A DNA stretch of 64,000 nt from Anaerolineales bacterium. GTDB lineage: Bacteria; Chloroflexota; Anaerolineae; 4572-78; J111. The notes under the pieces were generated by a model that saw only the letters and a list, made by a program, of their open reading frames with translations, was not told the DNA's origin and made no database searches. This document shows positions 9,144 to 17,297 of this stretch, piece after piece (positions within the stretch are counted from its first letter, which is position 1; every line of letters starts with the position of its first letter). The stretch is taken from positions 1,364,001-1,428,000 of the forward strand of contig JABTUK010000003.1 in the NCBI GenBank assembly GCA_015075405.1. Reading direction: 5' to 3'. A program made the translations under genes and the position numbers.

Positions 9144-10535
9144 TTAATCAACAATCAGCCGGTTGTGGGCGGGGGCCATCCGCGCAGTAAAGTGCCGCAA
9201 AACCGAAGGCGCTTCGACCATGCGCACGCCCCGGATGCGTTGGCGCAGTTGGTTGACGTGGAGCAGAACTTCGGCCAGGTAATCCACATGGCTCTGGGTG
9301 TAAACCCGGCGCGGAAAAGCCAGCCGGACCAGTTCCATGGCCGCCGGTTTTTCGCTGCCATCGGGCTGGTGGCCGAACATGACCGAGCCAATCTCCACCG
9401 AGCGGATACCGCCTTCGAGGTATAAAACCAGCCCCAAAGCCCAGGCTGGATATTCGCTCTGGGGAATATGGGGCAGCATGGCTTTGGCATCAAGATAAAT
9501 GGCGTGGCCGCCCGGCGGCTGGACAATCGGGATGCCGGCGCGGGTCAAGATTTCGCCCAGGTAGGCCACCGAGCGAATCCTATAACGCAGATAATCCTCG
9601 TCCAGCACCTCGTGCAGGCCCACGGCGATAGCTTCCAAATCATAACCGGCCAGGCCGCCGTAGGTCGGGAAGCCCTCGGTCAAAATCAGCAAATTCTTGC
9701 AGCGCTGGGCCAAATCGTCGTCGTTGACGGCCAGAAATCCGCCAATGTTGGCCAGGCCGTCCTTTTTGGCGCTCATGGTGCAGCCGTCCACGTAGCTGAA
9801 CATCTCCTGGGCAATTGCCAGCGGGGTCTTATCGGCGTAACCGTCTTCGCGCAGCTTGATAAACCAGGCGTTCTCGGCAAAACGGCAGGCATCCAGAAAG
9901 AGCGGCACGTTATAACGGCGGCACAGCTCGCTGGCGGCGCGGATATTGGCCATGCTGACCGGCTGGCCCCCGCCCGAATTGTTGGTCACGGTAATCATGA
10001 CCAGCGGCGCCTTGCCCGGATTCTCAGCCAACACCCGTTCCAACTTTTCCAGGTCCATATTGCCTTTGAAGGGGTGAAGCTGTTCCGGGTGCGTCCCTTC
10101 GGGAATGGGCAGGTCGAGGGCGACGGCCTGGCGGTATTCGGTGTTGGCGCGGGTGGTATCGAAGTGGGTGTTGTTGGGCACAATGTCGCCCGGCTTGAGG
10201 GTCGAACCAAACAGAATGCGCTCGGCGGCGCGGCCCTGGTGGGTGGGGATGACATGCTTGAGGCCGGTAATCTCCTGCACCGCTGCCTCGAAACGGAAGA
10301 AAGACCTGGCCCCGGCGTAGGACTCATCGCCCTGCATCATCCCGGCCCACTGCGCGGAGGACATCGCCCCCGTGCCGGAGTCAGTCAGCAGGTCAATCAG
10401 CACATCCTCGGCTTTGAGCAAAAAGAGGTTGTACCCCGCCGTCTGTAAGGCCGCCCCCCGCTCCTCGCGGGTGGTGTGGCGGATCGGTTCGACGGTTTTG
10501 ATGCGGAAGGGTTCGATGATGGTGCGAAAGGGCAT
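9144..10535 (-). CDS. tnaA: Tryptophanase (tryptophan indole-lyase)
   Basis: 463 residues, close to the usual 456-471 of beta-eliminating lyases. PLP-dependent and cytoplasmic; tryptophanases convert tryptophan to indole, pyruvate and ammonia. Visible family features are FRIKTVEPI, IDLLTDSGTGAMS, IPTHQGR and the PLP lysine in SAKKD (Lys258). Much of the body resembles tyrosine phenol-lyase (QWAGMMQGDESYAG, EMFSYVDGCTMS). At positions that separate the two enzymes it matches tryptophanase: Asp126 in FDTT (Thr in the phenol-lyase), VEIG rather than MERG, and His448 in VLRHFTAR (Phe in the phenol-lyase). I therefore call it tryptophanase. No tnaC-like leader is apparent; the gene stands alone. 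Confidence 0.82.
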   Translation of the reverse strand: MPFRTIIEPFRIKTVEPIRHTTREERGAALQTAGYNLFLLKAEDVLIDLLTDSGTGAMSSAQWAGMMQGDESYAGARSFFRFEAAVQEITGLKHVIPTHQGRAAERILFGSTLKPGDIVPNNTHFDTTRANTEYRQAVALDLPIPEGTHPEQLHPFKGNMDLEKLERVLAENPGKAPLVMITVTNNSGGGQPVSMANIRAASELCRRYNVPLFLDACRFAENAWFIKLREDGYADKTPLAIAQEMFSYVDGCTMSAKKDGLANIGGFLAVNDDDLAQRCKNLLILTEGFPTYGGLAGYDLEAIAVGLHEVLDEDYLRYRIRSVAYLGEILTRAGIPIVQPPGGHAIYLDAKAMLPHIPQSEYPAWALGLVLYLEGGIRSVEIGSVMFGHQPDGSEKPAAMELVRLAFPRRVYTQSHVDYLAEVLLHVNQLRQRIRGVRMVEAPSVLRHFTARMAPAHNRLIVD

Positions 10536-10569
10536 GAGAGTCTCCTTTGACTTTTATACGGTGCGGAGT

Positions 10570-11058
10570 TTACGGATTAGAAATTTCGCCCGCCTGGCGC
10601 TGGGCCTCTTCGTACAGGCGCGGTGAAAGACGAACACCACTGGCTATTAGTGCATCCAGCAAAGGTGTGACTGCCTGAACCTGACCTAACGCTTTAGCAG
10701 CCAACAAAACGCCTACTGTGCCAGAAATTTGTCCACCTAAAGCCGCAGCAACCGCTCGACCTCGCCGTTCATCAATGAGCAAGGTTGTGCCTGTTTCTTG
10801 AGCCAGAACAATGGCTTCACTCTCACCCTCGTTTAGCCAAAAAAGCAAACGCTGAACGGCCACTTGGTCCTGGGCTTCAACCACCTGCAACCAGCCAGCT
10901 TGAGCGAGTACGCGCGCTCCGGGTAAATCTGCCGGTGTAGTAACCTCTCGAAATACTGCCGGAGGTATAATGATTTGCCCATAAAGATTGGGTAGCAAAG
11001 TGAGTTGGTCAATCCGAGCCAGCGCTATGAGCGGCCCAGCATTGGCGACAACGCCCAT
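10570..11058 (-). CDS. DUF3368-type PIN domain toxin
   Basis: 162 residues. PIN-fold signature: VVANAGPLIAL at the N terminus, an acidic NEGESEAIVLA motif in the middle and LLIDERRGR further on, as in DUF3368 PIN nucleases (VapC-like RNases). Its start directly follows the stop of the upstream UPF0175 antitoxin (TAG then ATG, no gap), the standard toxin-antitoxin order. Likely cleaves RNA when freed from the antitoxin; the target is unknown. Confidence 0.82.
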   Translation of the reverse strand: MGVVANAGPLIALARIDQLTLLPNLYGQIIIPPAVFREVTTPADLPGARVLAQAGWLQVVEAQDQVAVQRLLFWLNEGESEAIVLAQETGTTLLIDERRGRAVAAALGGQISGTVGVLLAAKALGQVQAVTPLLDALIASGVRLSPRLYEEAQRQAGEISNP

Positions 11059-11346
11059 CTATGTGCTCTCCGGTCGCTTGGCTGCCGCCACAGCCGCCGC
11101 CATATCCTGGGCCAGTTCATCGGGGTTTAAATCCAGGTAAGGCAAACCGCGCCGATCCAACAGATCAATGAACTGGCTTTTGCTTACATCCAACCACTCG
11201 GCAGCTTTGCCCGCCGAAATGTAACCTTCCTGAAATAACGCCAGGGCCAGCCACTCTCTGGCCCTCTGCTCGATTTCGGCAGGAGGCACATTTAAGCCAA
11301 TTAACACATCGCGGGGCAGTTCCACTTCAATTTTGAAGGTTTCCAT
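11059..11346 (-). CDS. UPF0175 family antitoxin
   Basis: 95 residues. Contains the UPF0175 pattern: beta-strand-like N terminus (METFKIEVELPRDVL), then RAREWLALALFQEGYISAGKAAEWL, a DNA-binding helix-turn-helix, and LLDRRGLPYLDL. Typically binds its PIN partner through the C terminus and represses its own promoter. Directly abuts the DUF3368 toxin gene downstream. Confidence 0.82.
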   Translation of the reverse strand: METFKIEVELPRDVLIGLNVPPAEIEQRAREWLALALFQEGYISAGKAAEWLDVSKSQFIDLLDRRGLPYLDLNPDELAQDMAAAVAAAKRPEST

Positions 11347-11386
11347 AGTTCACTCCTCTCTGCATCTTCCTTTATCATGTTGTAGG

Positions 11387-12346
11387 TTACAAAATCTGAG
11401 CATCAACGGGAGGACTGAATCCTTCTGGCCAAAGTGTGGTGTGATCATATCTGAGCCTACGCAAGTCAGCCTTGAACAGATTGGCGCCACTCAGATTGGC
11501 TCCTCGCAAGTCGATACCAGCCAGATAGGCACTACTCAAGTTAACTCCATTTAGTTTAGCTTCTCGTCCATCAGACTCTCGTAAATCAGCCCCACTCAAG
11601 TTAGCTCCACTGAGGTTGGCCCTTCGCAGGTCAGCAGCCCGCAGATTGGCCTCTATCAGATTAGTTCCGCTCAGATTAGCGTTGGTTAGATTCACACTAC
11701 TCAAATTAGTTCTGGACAGGTCAACGCCTGACAGGGTAGCGCCACTCAAGTTTGCTCCGCTCAGGTTAATCCTCTCTACCTCTTTCGTCAGCTTGTTTCT
11801 ATCTCCCATTCCATTCCTCTCCATAAAGATGATGATTTCATCCAAGAGAGGATTCTTGGGCTGGTTTTGTAAAACCTCTTGAAGAGTATGCCAGCGTATT
11901 GGTACAAATTTTGGAGGATTAATGATCCCTTCAAGTATTTTTTCCTCATCTTTCTCATCCCTATCACGGGTAACGTAGAGCAGAAATTTATTCCGAAACC
12001 CTAGCTGAGAACTTAGATGTTTAGCATATTTATGTAGTTGATCATTATGCTCTCTTGAGTTAATTTTCGATTCAAGAAAAATTAGATCACGATTACGTGA
12101 ACTGTCTATCAGTTCAAGCTGTATATCTATTCTACCACCTTCACAGGGGCGTTCTGATAAAACTTCAACATGAACATACTGGCTCGAATCGTCAATAAAC
12201 TGAATATACTTCAGCCAAGTGAACAGAATTTCAGGTGACGTTTTGAATAGATGAACGACGATTTTTGTAAAATAATTTTCTAAATATGTACTACCACCAT
12301 CCTCTTTGGACCTTCGCAAACTATCAAACAGTGATGCTTCTGCCAT
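11387..12346 (-). CDS. PD-(D/E)XK nuclease-like domain fused to pentapeptide repeats
   Basis: 319 residues. Residues 15-165 look like a PD-(D/E)XK nuclease-superfamily domain: Asp74 in GRIDIQLEL, then Glu92-Ser-Lys94 in IFLESKI, and a following helix with QLHKYAKHL. Residues about 170-305 are roughly 25 pentapeptide repeats of A(D/N)LxG type (LSGANLSGATL...), which form a right-handed quadrilateral helix that can mimic DNA. The core helix-strand pattern and E-x-K suggest the nuclease may be active. It lies between toxin-antitoxin-like genes, so a defence or stability role is possible. Base composition is more AT-rich than its neighbours, hinting at transfer. Confidence 0.7.
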   Translation of the reverse strand: MAEASLFDSLRRSKEDGGSTYLENYFTKIVVHLFKTSPEILFTWLKYIQFIDDSSQYVHVEVLSERPCEGGRIDIQLELIDSSRNRDLIFLESKINSREHNDQLHKYAKHLSSQLGFRNKFLLYVTRDRDEKDEEKILEGIINPPKFVPIRWHTLQEVLQNQPKNPLLDEIIIFMERNGMGDRNKLTKEVERINLSGANLSGATLSGVDLSRTNLSSVNLTNANLSGTNLIEANLRAADLRRANLSGANLSGADLRESDGREAKLNGVNLSSAYLAGIDLRGANLSGANLFKADLRRLRYDHTTLWPEGFSPPVDAQIL

Positions 12347-12358
12347 GTTTCACCTGCC

Positions 12359-12721
12359 TTATAGAGTTAATGAAACAGTTGCTTCCAAGAATTTTGGCCT
12401 TTCTCGGCGAGCTAACAAACGATCCCGAATGCCATCAGGGTCGAATCGCACTTCATTACGCTGGCGGACTTCCACAGCTAACTGGCGGCGCTGGCTCAAG
12501 TATGCGTCAACATCCGCTCGCTGCTGGAGATAATAACCAATCACCACGTAAACCTCGGCCAAAGAGAGGGTGGGGTACTGGGCCACGATTTCCTCGGCGG
12601 TGGCTCCTTCGGTAAAGGCAGCGATGACCGTATCCAGGGTCACACGGCTGTTGCCAACCCGGACCACGCCATCAACAGCAGTTTTGAGAGGAACAGGGGT
12701 TTCGACAATGACCAAACTCAT
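12359..12721 (-). CDS. DUF433 domain protein (orphan antitoxin-like)
   Basis: 120 residues. The DUF433 core is visible: VGNSRVTLDTVIAAFTEGATAEEIVAQYPTLSLAEVYVVIGYYL by parts, ending in coiled YLQQRADVDAYL. DUF433 proteins are usually antitoxins for a DUF5615 PIN-like toxin encoded just downstream. Here no toxin follows; the nuclease-pentapeptide gene starts 12 bases downstream instead. Compare the complete pair at 53103-53827. Confidence 0.75.
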   Translation of the reverse strand: MSLVIVETPVPLKTAVDGVVRVGNSRVTLDTVIAAFTEGATAEEIVAQYPTLSLAEVYVVIGYYLQQRADVDAYLSQRRQLAVEVRQRNEVRFDPDGIRDRLLARRERPKFLEATVSLTL

Positions 12722-12815
12722 AAACGCACCTCCTGGCCGGTAGATATATCATAGCCTAAAACAGCAACCGAGGCAACGAGGGTATATTTCAATTCTGGGG
12801 CAAATTTTGGGTTGG

Positions 12816-12885
12816 GTAGGGGCGAGGCAACTCGATTGATTGTCTCGAAGCATCCAAAACGCTCTCCGAGTTGCCTCGCCCCTAC
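12816..12885. repeat. Perfect 19-base inverted repeat
   Basis: Arms GTAGGGGCGAGGCAACTCG at 12816-12834 and its exact complement at 12867-12885, loop of 32 bases. Non-coding, between holA and the DUF433 gene. A small MITE or strong hairpin. Confidence 0.7.
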
Positions 12886-12901
12886 GAGTGGTCAGCGGTC
12901 G

Positions 12902-13918
12902 TCACCGCGAACACAACCGCGCAATCAACGTATCCAACGCCAGCAAACTATCCATCCGGCCCGTCTTGATCGCCACATCAATTTCCAGCAGCATTTCCAG
13001 CGTTTGTTCCAGCCGGGCCATCGAAAAATTGGCCGCTTCTTTGAGGCGGGCGGTGGCGGCGTAATCGCTTTTCCAGCCTTTGGCCTGGGCAATTTCGGCG
13101 GGGGACATGCCCCGCTCGGCCATATCTTTGACTTCGATCAGGGCGCGGATTTGGGCGGCAATGCTGCCGAGGATGGCCATGGGGTTGCTGCCTTCGTCCA
13201 GTTCTTTGCGCAGTTGGTCGTAGGCCCGGCGGGCGTTGCGCTGGCCGATGGCGTTGGACAGGCCAAACTGGTCGGCTTCTTCGGTGTAGGGGACGAGCAG
13301 ATCAATATCGGCTTTGGTGATGGGGCGCTGGCCGGCGGTGTAGAGGGCCAGCTTTTCCAATTCGTTGTTGAGGGTGTGCAAATCCGCGCCGACCCGCCGG
13401 GCCAATAGATCGGCTGCGCCCGGTTCGATGACCGCCTTATGTTCGGTGGCCCGGCGAATAATCCAGCCCGGCAAATTCTCCGAGATGGCAAACAGCGTCA
13501 CCTCGCCGCCCAACTCTTTGGCCGCTTTTAGAATCTTGTGGGACCGATCCAGGCTTTTGGTCTCGACCAGCACCAGGTCGGTGGTGGGCGGCATGCGGCC
13601 CAGGTAATCCAGCAGGGCTTGCAACTGCTCGCTTTTATCGGGGCTGCTGGGATTGGCAATAGTTTTGGCCGAGTCGCCTTCCCCACCCTCGGCCCGGCCG
13701 CTCAGCGAGGCCAGGTAGCCGCTGACAATCACCAGCCGCCTGGGGGCCAGAAAAGGCATGGCGTCGGTGTGCTGGCGCAAATCGCCCAGGCGCAGGGTCC
13801 GGCCATCCAGCAGAGCCATATTCATCTCCGCTGTCGCCGGATCGCCCAGGCCGGCGCGCAGCGTAGCTATCTTTTCGGCGCGGGAGAAATCATCGGGGCC
13901 GTGAAAGACGTACAGCAT
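12902..13918 (-). CDS. holA: DNA polymerase III delta subunit
   Basis: About 338 residues from the ATG at 13918 (MLYVFHGPDDFSRAEK), chosen because the longer frame runs into an intergenic heptamer repeat. Family features: the N-terminal LYVFHGPDDF strand, RLVIVSGYL, LVLVETKSLDRSHKI, LARRVGADLHTLNNELEKL, and the C-terminal helical collar with ALIEVKDMAERG. This is the clamp-loader subunit that opens the beta sliding clamp. Apparently monocistronic. Confidence 0.88.
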   Translation of the reverse strand: MLYVFHGPDDFSRAEKIATLRAGLGDPATAEMNMALLDGRTLRLGDLRQHTDAMPFLAPRRLVIVSGYLASLSGRAEGGEGDSAKTIANPSSPDKSEQLQALLDYLGRMPPTTDLVLVETKSLDRSHKILKAAKELGGEVTLFAISENLPGWIIRRATEHKAVIEPGAADLLARRVGADLHTLNNELEKLALYTAGQRPITKADIDLLVPYTEEADQFGLSNAIGQRNARRAYDQLRKELDEGSNPMAILGSIAAQIRALIEVKDMAERGMSPAEIAQAKGWKSDYAATARLKEAANFSMARLEQTLEMLLEIDVAIKTGRMDSLLALDTLIARLCSR

Positions 13919-13920
13919 GG

Positions 13921-13985
13921 TGAATGATGAATGGCGAATGGCGAATGGCGAAAATTCTATTCGCCATTCGCTCATTCGCCATTCC
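13921..13985. repeat. Palindrome of GAATGGC heptamers
   Basis: Left arm carries three tandem copies of a GAATGGC unit and the right arm their complement (ATTCGCC type). Directly precedes the holA start. Related loci at 16416-16472 and 47953-48009. Confidence 0.8.
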
Positions 13986-13986
13986 T

Positions 13987-14493
13987 TTATTGAACAGTTT
14001 CGACGCGGTGCGTAATCAGGTTGCCGGCGGGGTTAACGCTGACGTTTCTGATTTCCAGATTGCCGGGTTGGCCGGTGGTGGTAAAGCGCTCTTGCAGCAG
14101 CAGCCCCAGCGGTTGGGCTACAATGGCGGCCAGGGTTGCCGCCAGAATCGCCGCCGGAATGGTCGCCCAGCGGAAACGACCTCGGCTGGCATCGAGGCTG
14201 ATAGCCACAAAAGCGGCCAGGCCGGTCAGCAGGCCGGTGGTGGCCACCACCGTGCCGCAGCGCGGGTGGACGGCCAATTCGGCCTCACCCTGGCGCAGGC
14301 GGCGCAGGGCTTCCTGGGCGGCGTGTTTGACCTCCGCCGTATCCACCGGACCGTAGAGAGTAAAGCCGTTCCAATCGCTGCGGCCCACCAACGACAGGTT
14401 GCCGTTGCGCCGGCTCAAAAGATGAATCGTCGCGTGTTCCAGACCGTGATTGCGCTGGATGCGGGTAATCAGGGACGAGTTAATTAAACCCAT
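13987..14493 (-). CDS. DUF6391 family membrane protein
   Basis: 168 residues. Contains IQRNHGLEHATIHLLSRR and a later CGTVVATTGLLTGLAAF, matching the DUF6391 pattern of conserved HxLEHAT and CGT motifs, with one or two membrane segments at about residues 88-135. The C-terminal tail (ITHRVETVQ) is polar. Function unknown in the family. Flanked by two different palindromic repeats. Confidence 0.65.
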   Translation of the reverse strand: MGLINSSLITRIQRNHGLEHATIHLLSRRNGNLSLVGRSDWNGFTLYGPVDTAEVKHAAQEALRRLRQGEAELAVHPRCGTVVATTGLLTGLAAFVAISLDASRGRFRWATIPAAILAATLAAIVAQPLGLLLQERFTTTGQPGNLEIRNVSVNPAGNLITHRVETVQ

Positions 14494-14515
14494 AAGGTAA
14501 AGCTCCTCAAAAATA

Positions 14516-14597
14516 TTTACGATTTACGATTTACGATTTACGATTTACGATTGATTACTGTTCTAAATCGTAAATCGTAAATCCAAAATCGTAAATC
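14516..14597. repeat. Palindrome of ACGATTT heptamers
   Basis: Four to five copies of TACGATT on the left and their complement (AATCGTA) on the right, separated by about 17 bases. Lies exactly between the DUF6391 start and the sortase stop. Confidence 0.85.
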
Positions 14598-15587
14598 TCA
14601 CAGGGGTTTGGCGACAACAATGACCCGGTGGGTATTGTTGGTGTAGGGCCAGCAAGTGACCAGGGTGATCCGTTCGTCGGTGGTGGCGGCAATCCATTGG
14701 GCGTTGCGCTGACGGACCTCAATCGGCTCGCCTTTTTCTTTGACAATCGTCTTTAAGTCAACCACATATTCAAAAGCCTGGTTACCGGCGTAAACCGTAA
14801 CTTTATCGCCCACCTCGACGTTGACCAGATCACGGAAAACTTCGCCGTTAACATTGTGGTGGCCGGCCATAACCGTATTGCCCGGCTGCCCCAGGCGAGC
14901 GCTGGTTTCGTGCCAGCCGGCGGCGTAATCGGCCACCTGCCAGATGCTATACTGCTGGCCATTCTGCTCGACCACCTGCCAGCCGACTTGAATCACCGAG
15001 GTATCAATGCCTACGGATGGGATGACCAGCCGGGTGGGAATACCATCGCCGCTGGCCGGCGGGTTGGGCGCGGGCGCAGGCGGGGCGGGTTCGGGCGTGG
15101 CGGTGGCTGTAGGCGTGGGCAGCGGGTAGAGATCAGGCGTTTCCACTGGTGCTGCCGGGGGAGCAGGTGTTGGCGGCGCGGGCGTATCGGTGGGCGGTGG
15201 AGGCGCATCTACAACGGGCGGGGCTTGGTCGCCGGGTTCGATGGTTACGGGAATGGGCGTCGGCTCATCGGCGTTGAGGGTTTCGGGCAAAAAGTTGGGC
15301 GGCGGCACCACCCAGGTGGCGGTGGGTGTAGGCGGCAGCGTGGGTGACGGGGTCAAGGTGGGCGGTGGACTCCAGACGGTAGCCGTCGGGGAGGGGGTGG
15401 CTGTCGGCGGTGGAGCGGCCTGGGCCAGCGCCCCCGGCGGCGCATTGAGCACTAACTCCCAGCGGGCCTGCACATCCTGATAAGTCCAAAAGAGGGCCAG
15501 GCCGCTTAAGATGACCATCGTCCAGACAAAGCTGGCAAACAACAGGGCTATTTGCTCAAAGAGAATTTGTTTGTCTGATATCTTCAT
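14598..15587 (-). CDS. Sortase family transpeptidase with long Pro/Thr linker
   Basis: About 329 residues from the ATG at 15587 (MKISDKQILFEQ). A membrane anchor at residues about 12-36 is followed by a 110-residue Pro/Thr/Ala-rich spacer, then the sortase domain with the catalytic His in AGHHN (about 243), Cys312 in TLVTC and Arg321 in HRVIVV. Sortases attach or polymerise proteins with a C-terminal sorting motif at the cell surface. No substrate with an LPXTG-like tail is recognised in this window. It is upstream of the Lgt-like and TlpA-like genes' 3' side and in the same direction, so the group may concern exported proteins. Confidence 0.85.
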   Translation of the reverse strand: MKISDKQILFEQIALLFASFVWTMVILSGLALFWTYQDVQARWELVLNAPPGALAQAAPPPTATPSPTATVWSPPPTLTPSPTLPPTPTATWVVPPPNFLPETLNADEPTPIPVTIEPGDQAPPVVDAPPPPTDTPAPPTPAPPAAPVETPDLYPLPTPTATATPEPAPPAPAPNPPASGDGIPTRLVIPSVGIDTSVIQVGWQVVEQNGQQYSIWQVADYAAGWHETSARLGQPGNTVMAGHHNVNGEVFRDLVNVEVGDKVTVYAGNQAFEYVVDLKTIVKEKGEPIEVRQRNAQWIAATTDERITLVTCWPYTNNTHRVIVVAKPL

Positions 15588-15618
15588 AACCTGAGACTTT
15601 CGGAGGAGCCGTAATAGC

Positions 15619-15682
15619 GTGCAGTTCATAGTGCGTGGTGCGTAGACTACACAAAGTATCTGCGTACCACGTACTATGCACT
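15619..15682. repeat. Palindrome of CGTGGTG-type heptamers
   Basis: Left arm GTGCAGTTCATAGTGCGTGG and right arm GTACCACGTACTATGCAC are complementary with mismatches. Fills the gap between the sortase and the Lgt-like gene and reaches the stop codon of the latter. Confidence 0.7.
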
Positions 15683-16408
15683 AAGTTCTTTGGTAAAATT
15701 ATAAGCCATAACCGCCAGGGAGACAACTAAAGCAGCCAAAGCCGCCACCTGTACAGCCAGAAAACCGGGGCCCATCAGCGCCGGCTGGGCGCGAAAAACT
15801 TCCAGCAGCAGCCGGCCCAGGCTGTAAAGCGCCGCCAACAACCAAAAGTGAGCGCCGGGCCAGGGCCGCCAGGCTCGATTGAGGTATAAAACCACCAGAA
15901 TAGCCAACCCAACCCCGGCCTCATACAGTTGGATCGGGTGCCGGGGTGTGCCGGATAGTTCAATAGCCCAGGGCAGGGCCGCCGCCGCGCCGATAGCCTC
16001 GCCCCCCACAAACGCGCCGATGTGGCCGATGACAAGCGCCAGGGCTAATCCCGGCGCCAAGGCATCCAGAAACAGCCCCAGCGGGACGCGCTGCCGCTGC
16101 AAATAGATCAAGGCGACCAGGCCGGCCACGATAACTCCTTCTACCGGGGCCAGCGCGTTGCGAGATAAAGAGAGCGCCTGACTCAAGTCATTCACATAAT
16201 TGTTCCAGTGGCTTAACACAAACCACAGACGCGCCCCGATGACTCCAGCCAGCAGGCCGTACAACCCGGCATTGTAAACGTAGTCGCTATTGAAGCCCAA
16301 CTGTCTGGCTCGGTAAGCCGCCAGCCACAGCCCGGCCCAAAAGGCCAGCAGTAATGACAAAGGATAAGTAGGGATGGCTAACGAACCGACGGAGAGAATG
16401 GGCAGCAT
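15674..16408 (-). CDS. Lgt-like prolipoprotein diacylglyceryl transferase homologue, lacking key residues
   Basis: About 244 residues from the ATG at 16408 (MLPILSVGSLAIPTY); six to seven membrane segments. The Lgt architecture is present: GARLWFVLSHW, GHIGAFVGGE, RHPIQLYEA and GRLLLEVFR. In the Lgt signature GRIGNFINGE the essential arginine (E. coli Arg143) and asparagine (Asn146) are replaced here by His129 and Ala132, while the glutamate is kept (Glu137). True Lgt moves diacylglycerol from phosphatidylglycerol to a lipobox cysteine. The substitutions suggest altered or lost activity, although lipoproteins in this window imply a working Lgt elsewhere. It follows a TlpA-like thioredoxin gene. 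Confidence 0.7.
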   Translation of the reverse strand: MLPILSVGSLAIPTYPLSLLLAFWAGLWLAAYRARQLGFNSDYVYNAGLYGLLAGVIGARLWFVLSHWNNYVNDLSQALSLSRNALAPVEGVIVAGLVALIYLQRQRVPLGLFLDALAPGLALALVIGHIGAFVGGEAIGAAAALPWAIELSGTPRHPIQLYEAGVGLAILVVLYLNRAWRPWPGAHFWLLAALYSLGRLLLEVFRAQPALMGPGFLAVQVAALAALVVSLAVMAYNFTKELSA

Positions 16409-16415
16409 AAATAAG

Positions 16416-16472
16416 GAATGGACGAATGGCGAATGGCGAATAAGCAATAATAATTCGCCATTCGCCATTCGC
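16416..16472. repeat. Palindrome of GAATGGC heptamers
   Basis: Same unit and architecture as 13921-13985. Sits between the TlpA-like stop and the Lgt-like start. Confidence 0.8.
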
Positions 16473-16480
16473 TGAATCAG

Positions 16481-17077
16481 CTATAATTCTGACAGCTTTG
16501 CTTCAATGTAGGCTTTATTAATCGGGCCGGTAAAGATTTCGTTGACGTTGCCGTTGCGATCAATAAAAATAGAAGTCGGCAGGCCCAGGATATTATAGGC
16601 TTTGGCCGTGTCGCCGGTTTCATCCAGCACAATGGGAAAGGTGATGCCGAACTCATCCAGAAAGGCCGGGATTTGATCCTTTTGGTCGGTGGTGGTGTTG
16701 TTGATGCCGATAATTACCAGCGTGCCGGCATTGTCCACCGCCGCCTTTTGCAAATCGGGAAATTCGGCCCGGCAGGGGCCGCACCAGGTGGCCCAGAAGT
16801 TGACCAGCACCGGCTTGCCTTTGAAGTCGCTCAGCCGCACCGTTTCACCCGCCAGCGTTGGCAAGGCGAAATCCGGGGCCGGATGTCCTTTGATGGGGGC
16901 CGGTTCAAGCGCTCCCGCTTCACCGCTGCTGGCTGTGCCACCCAGCAGAGTCCGCGAAAAGACAATCCAGCCGCTGCCTAACACCAGCACCAACCCAATC
17001 AGCGCCAGCCAAAACCAGCGCGCCTTTAAGAGCGGGGGAATGGGTTGGGGCTGGTCAGTGGATAAGGTTGAACTCAT
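16481..17077 (-). CDS. TlpA/ResA-like membrane-anchored thioredoxin
   Basis: 198 residues. Membrane anchor at about 21-40, then a TlpA-type thioredoxin fold: HPAPDFALPTLAG, the redox motif WCGPC (Cys99 and Cys102) and the cis-proline region GLPTSIFID. Acts outside the membrane as a thiol-disulfide reductase, typically in cytochrome c maturation or repair of exported protein thiols. It heads a gene run with the Lgt-like gene in the same direction. Confidence 0.88.
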   Translation of the reverse strand: MSSTLSTDQPQPIPPLLKARWFWLALIGLVLVLGSGWIVFSRTLLGGTASSGEAGALEPAPIKGHPAPDFALPTLAGETVRLSDFKGKPVLVNFWATWCGPCRAEFPDLQKAAVDNAGTLVIIGINNTTTDQKDQIPAFLDEFGITFPIVLDETGDTAKAYNILGLPTSIFIDRNGNVNEIFTGPINKAYIEAKLSEL

Positions 17078-17171
17078 AAGAGGGTCTCACTTTCAAAAGT
17101 CTGGATCACTACTCCATTATGACTACCTCCAACCACTTTGTCAAACCGCCGCCAGGACCCTTTTGTTCCGA

Positions 17172-17201
17172 TTGTCAGCAAGGCGAAAGCCATGCTACAA
17201 T
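17172..17201 (+). promoter_or_regulatory. Sigma-70-type promoter
   Basis: TTGTCA (17172-17177) and TACAAT (17196-17201) with an 18-base spacer. Well placed for the DUF3124 lipoprotein gene at 17298. A GACC-rich repeat run lies between promoter and start. Confidence 0.5.
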
Positions 17202-17297
17202 AGGCTAAATGACTGAGGACCACAGACGGGGGACTGATGGTTTGCTCTCTGTGACCGGTCTTCTGTCCCCGGTCTCCGGTCTATTGAGGAGGAAAGC

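Noticed and set aside
9468..10448. 326-residue plus-strand frame
   Set aside because: Antisense shadow of tryptophanase; residues show no domain pattern.
9144..10535. Tyrosine phenol-lyase call
   Set aside because: Specificity residues match tryptophanase.
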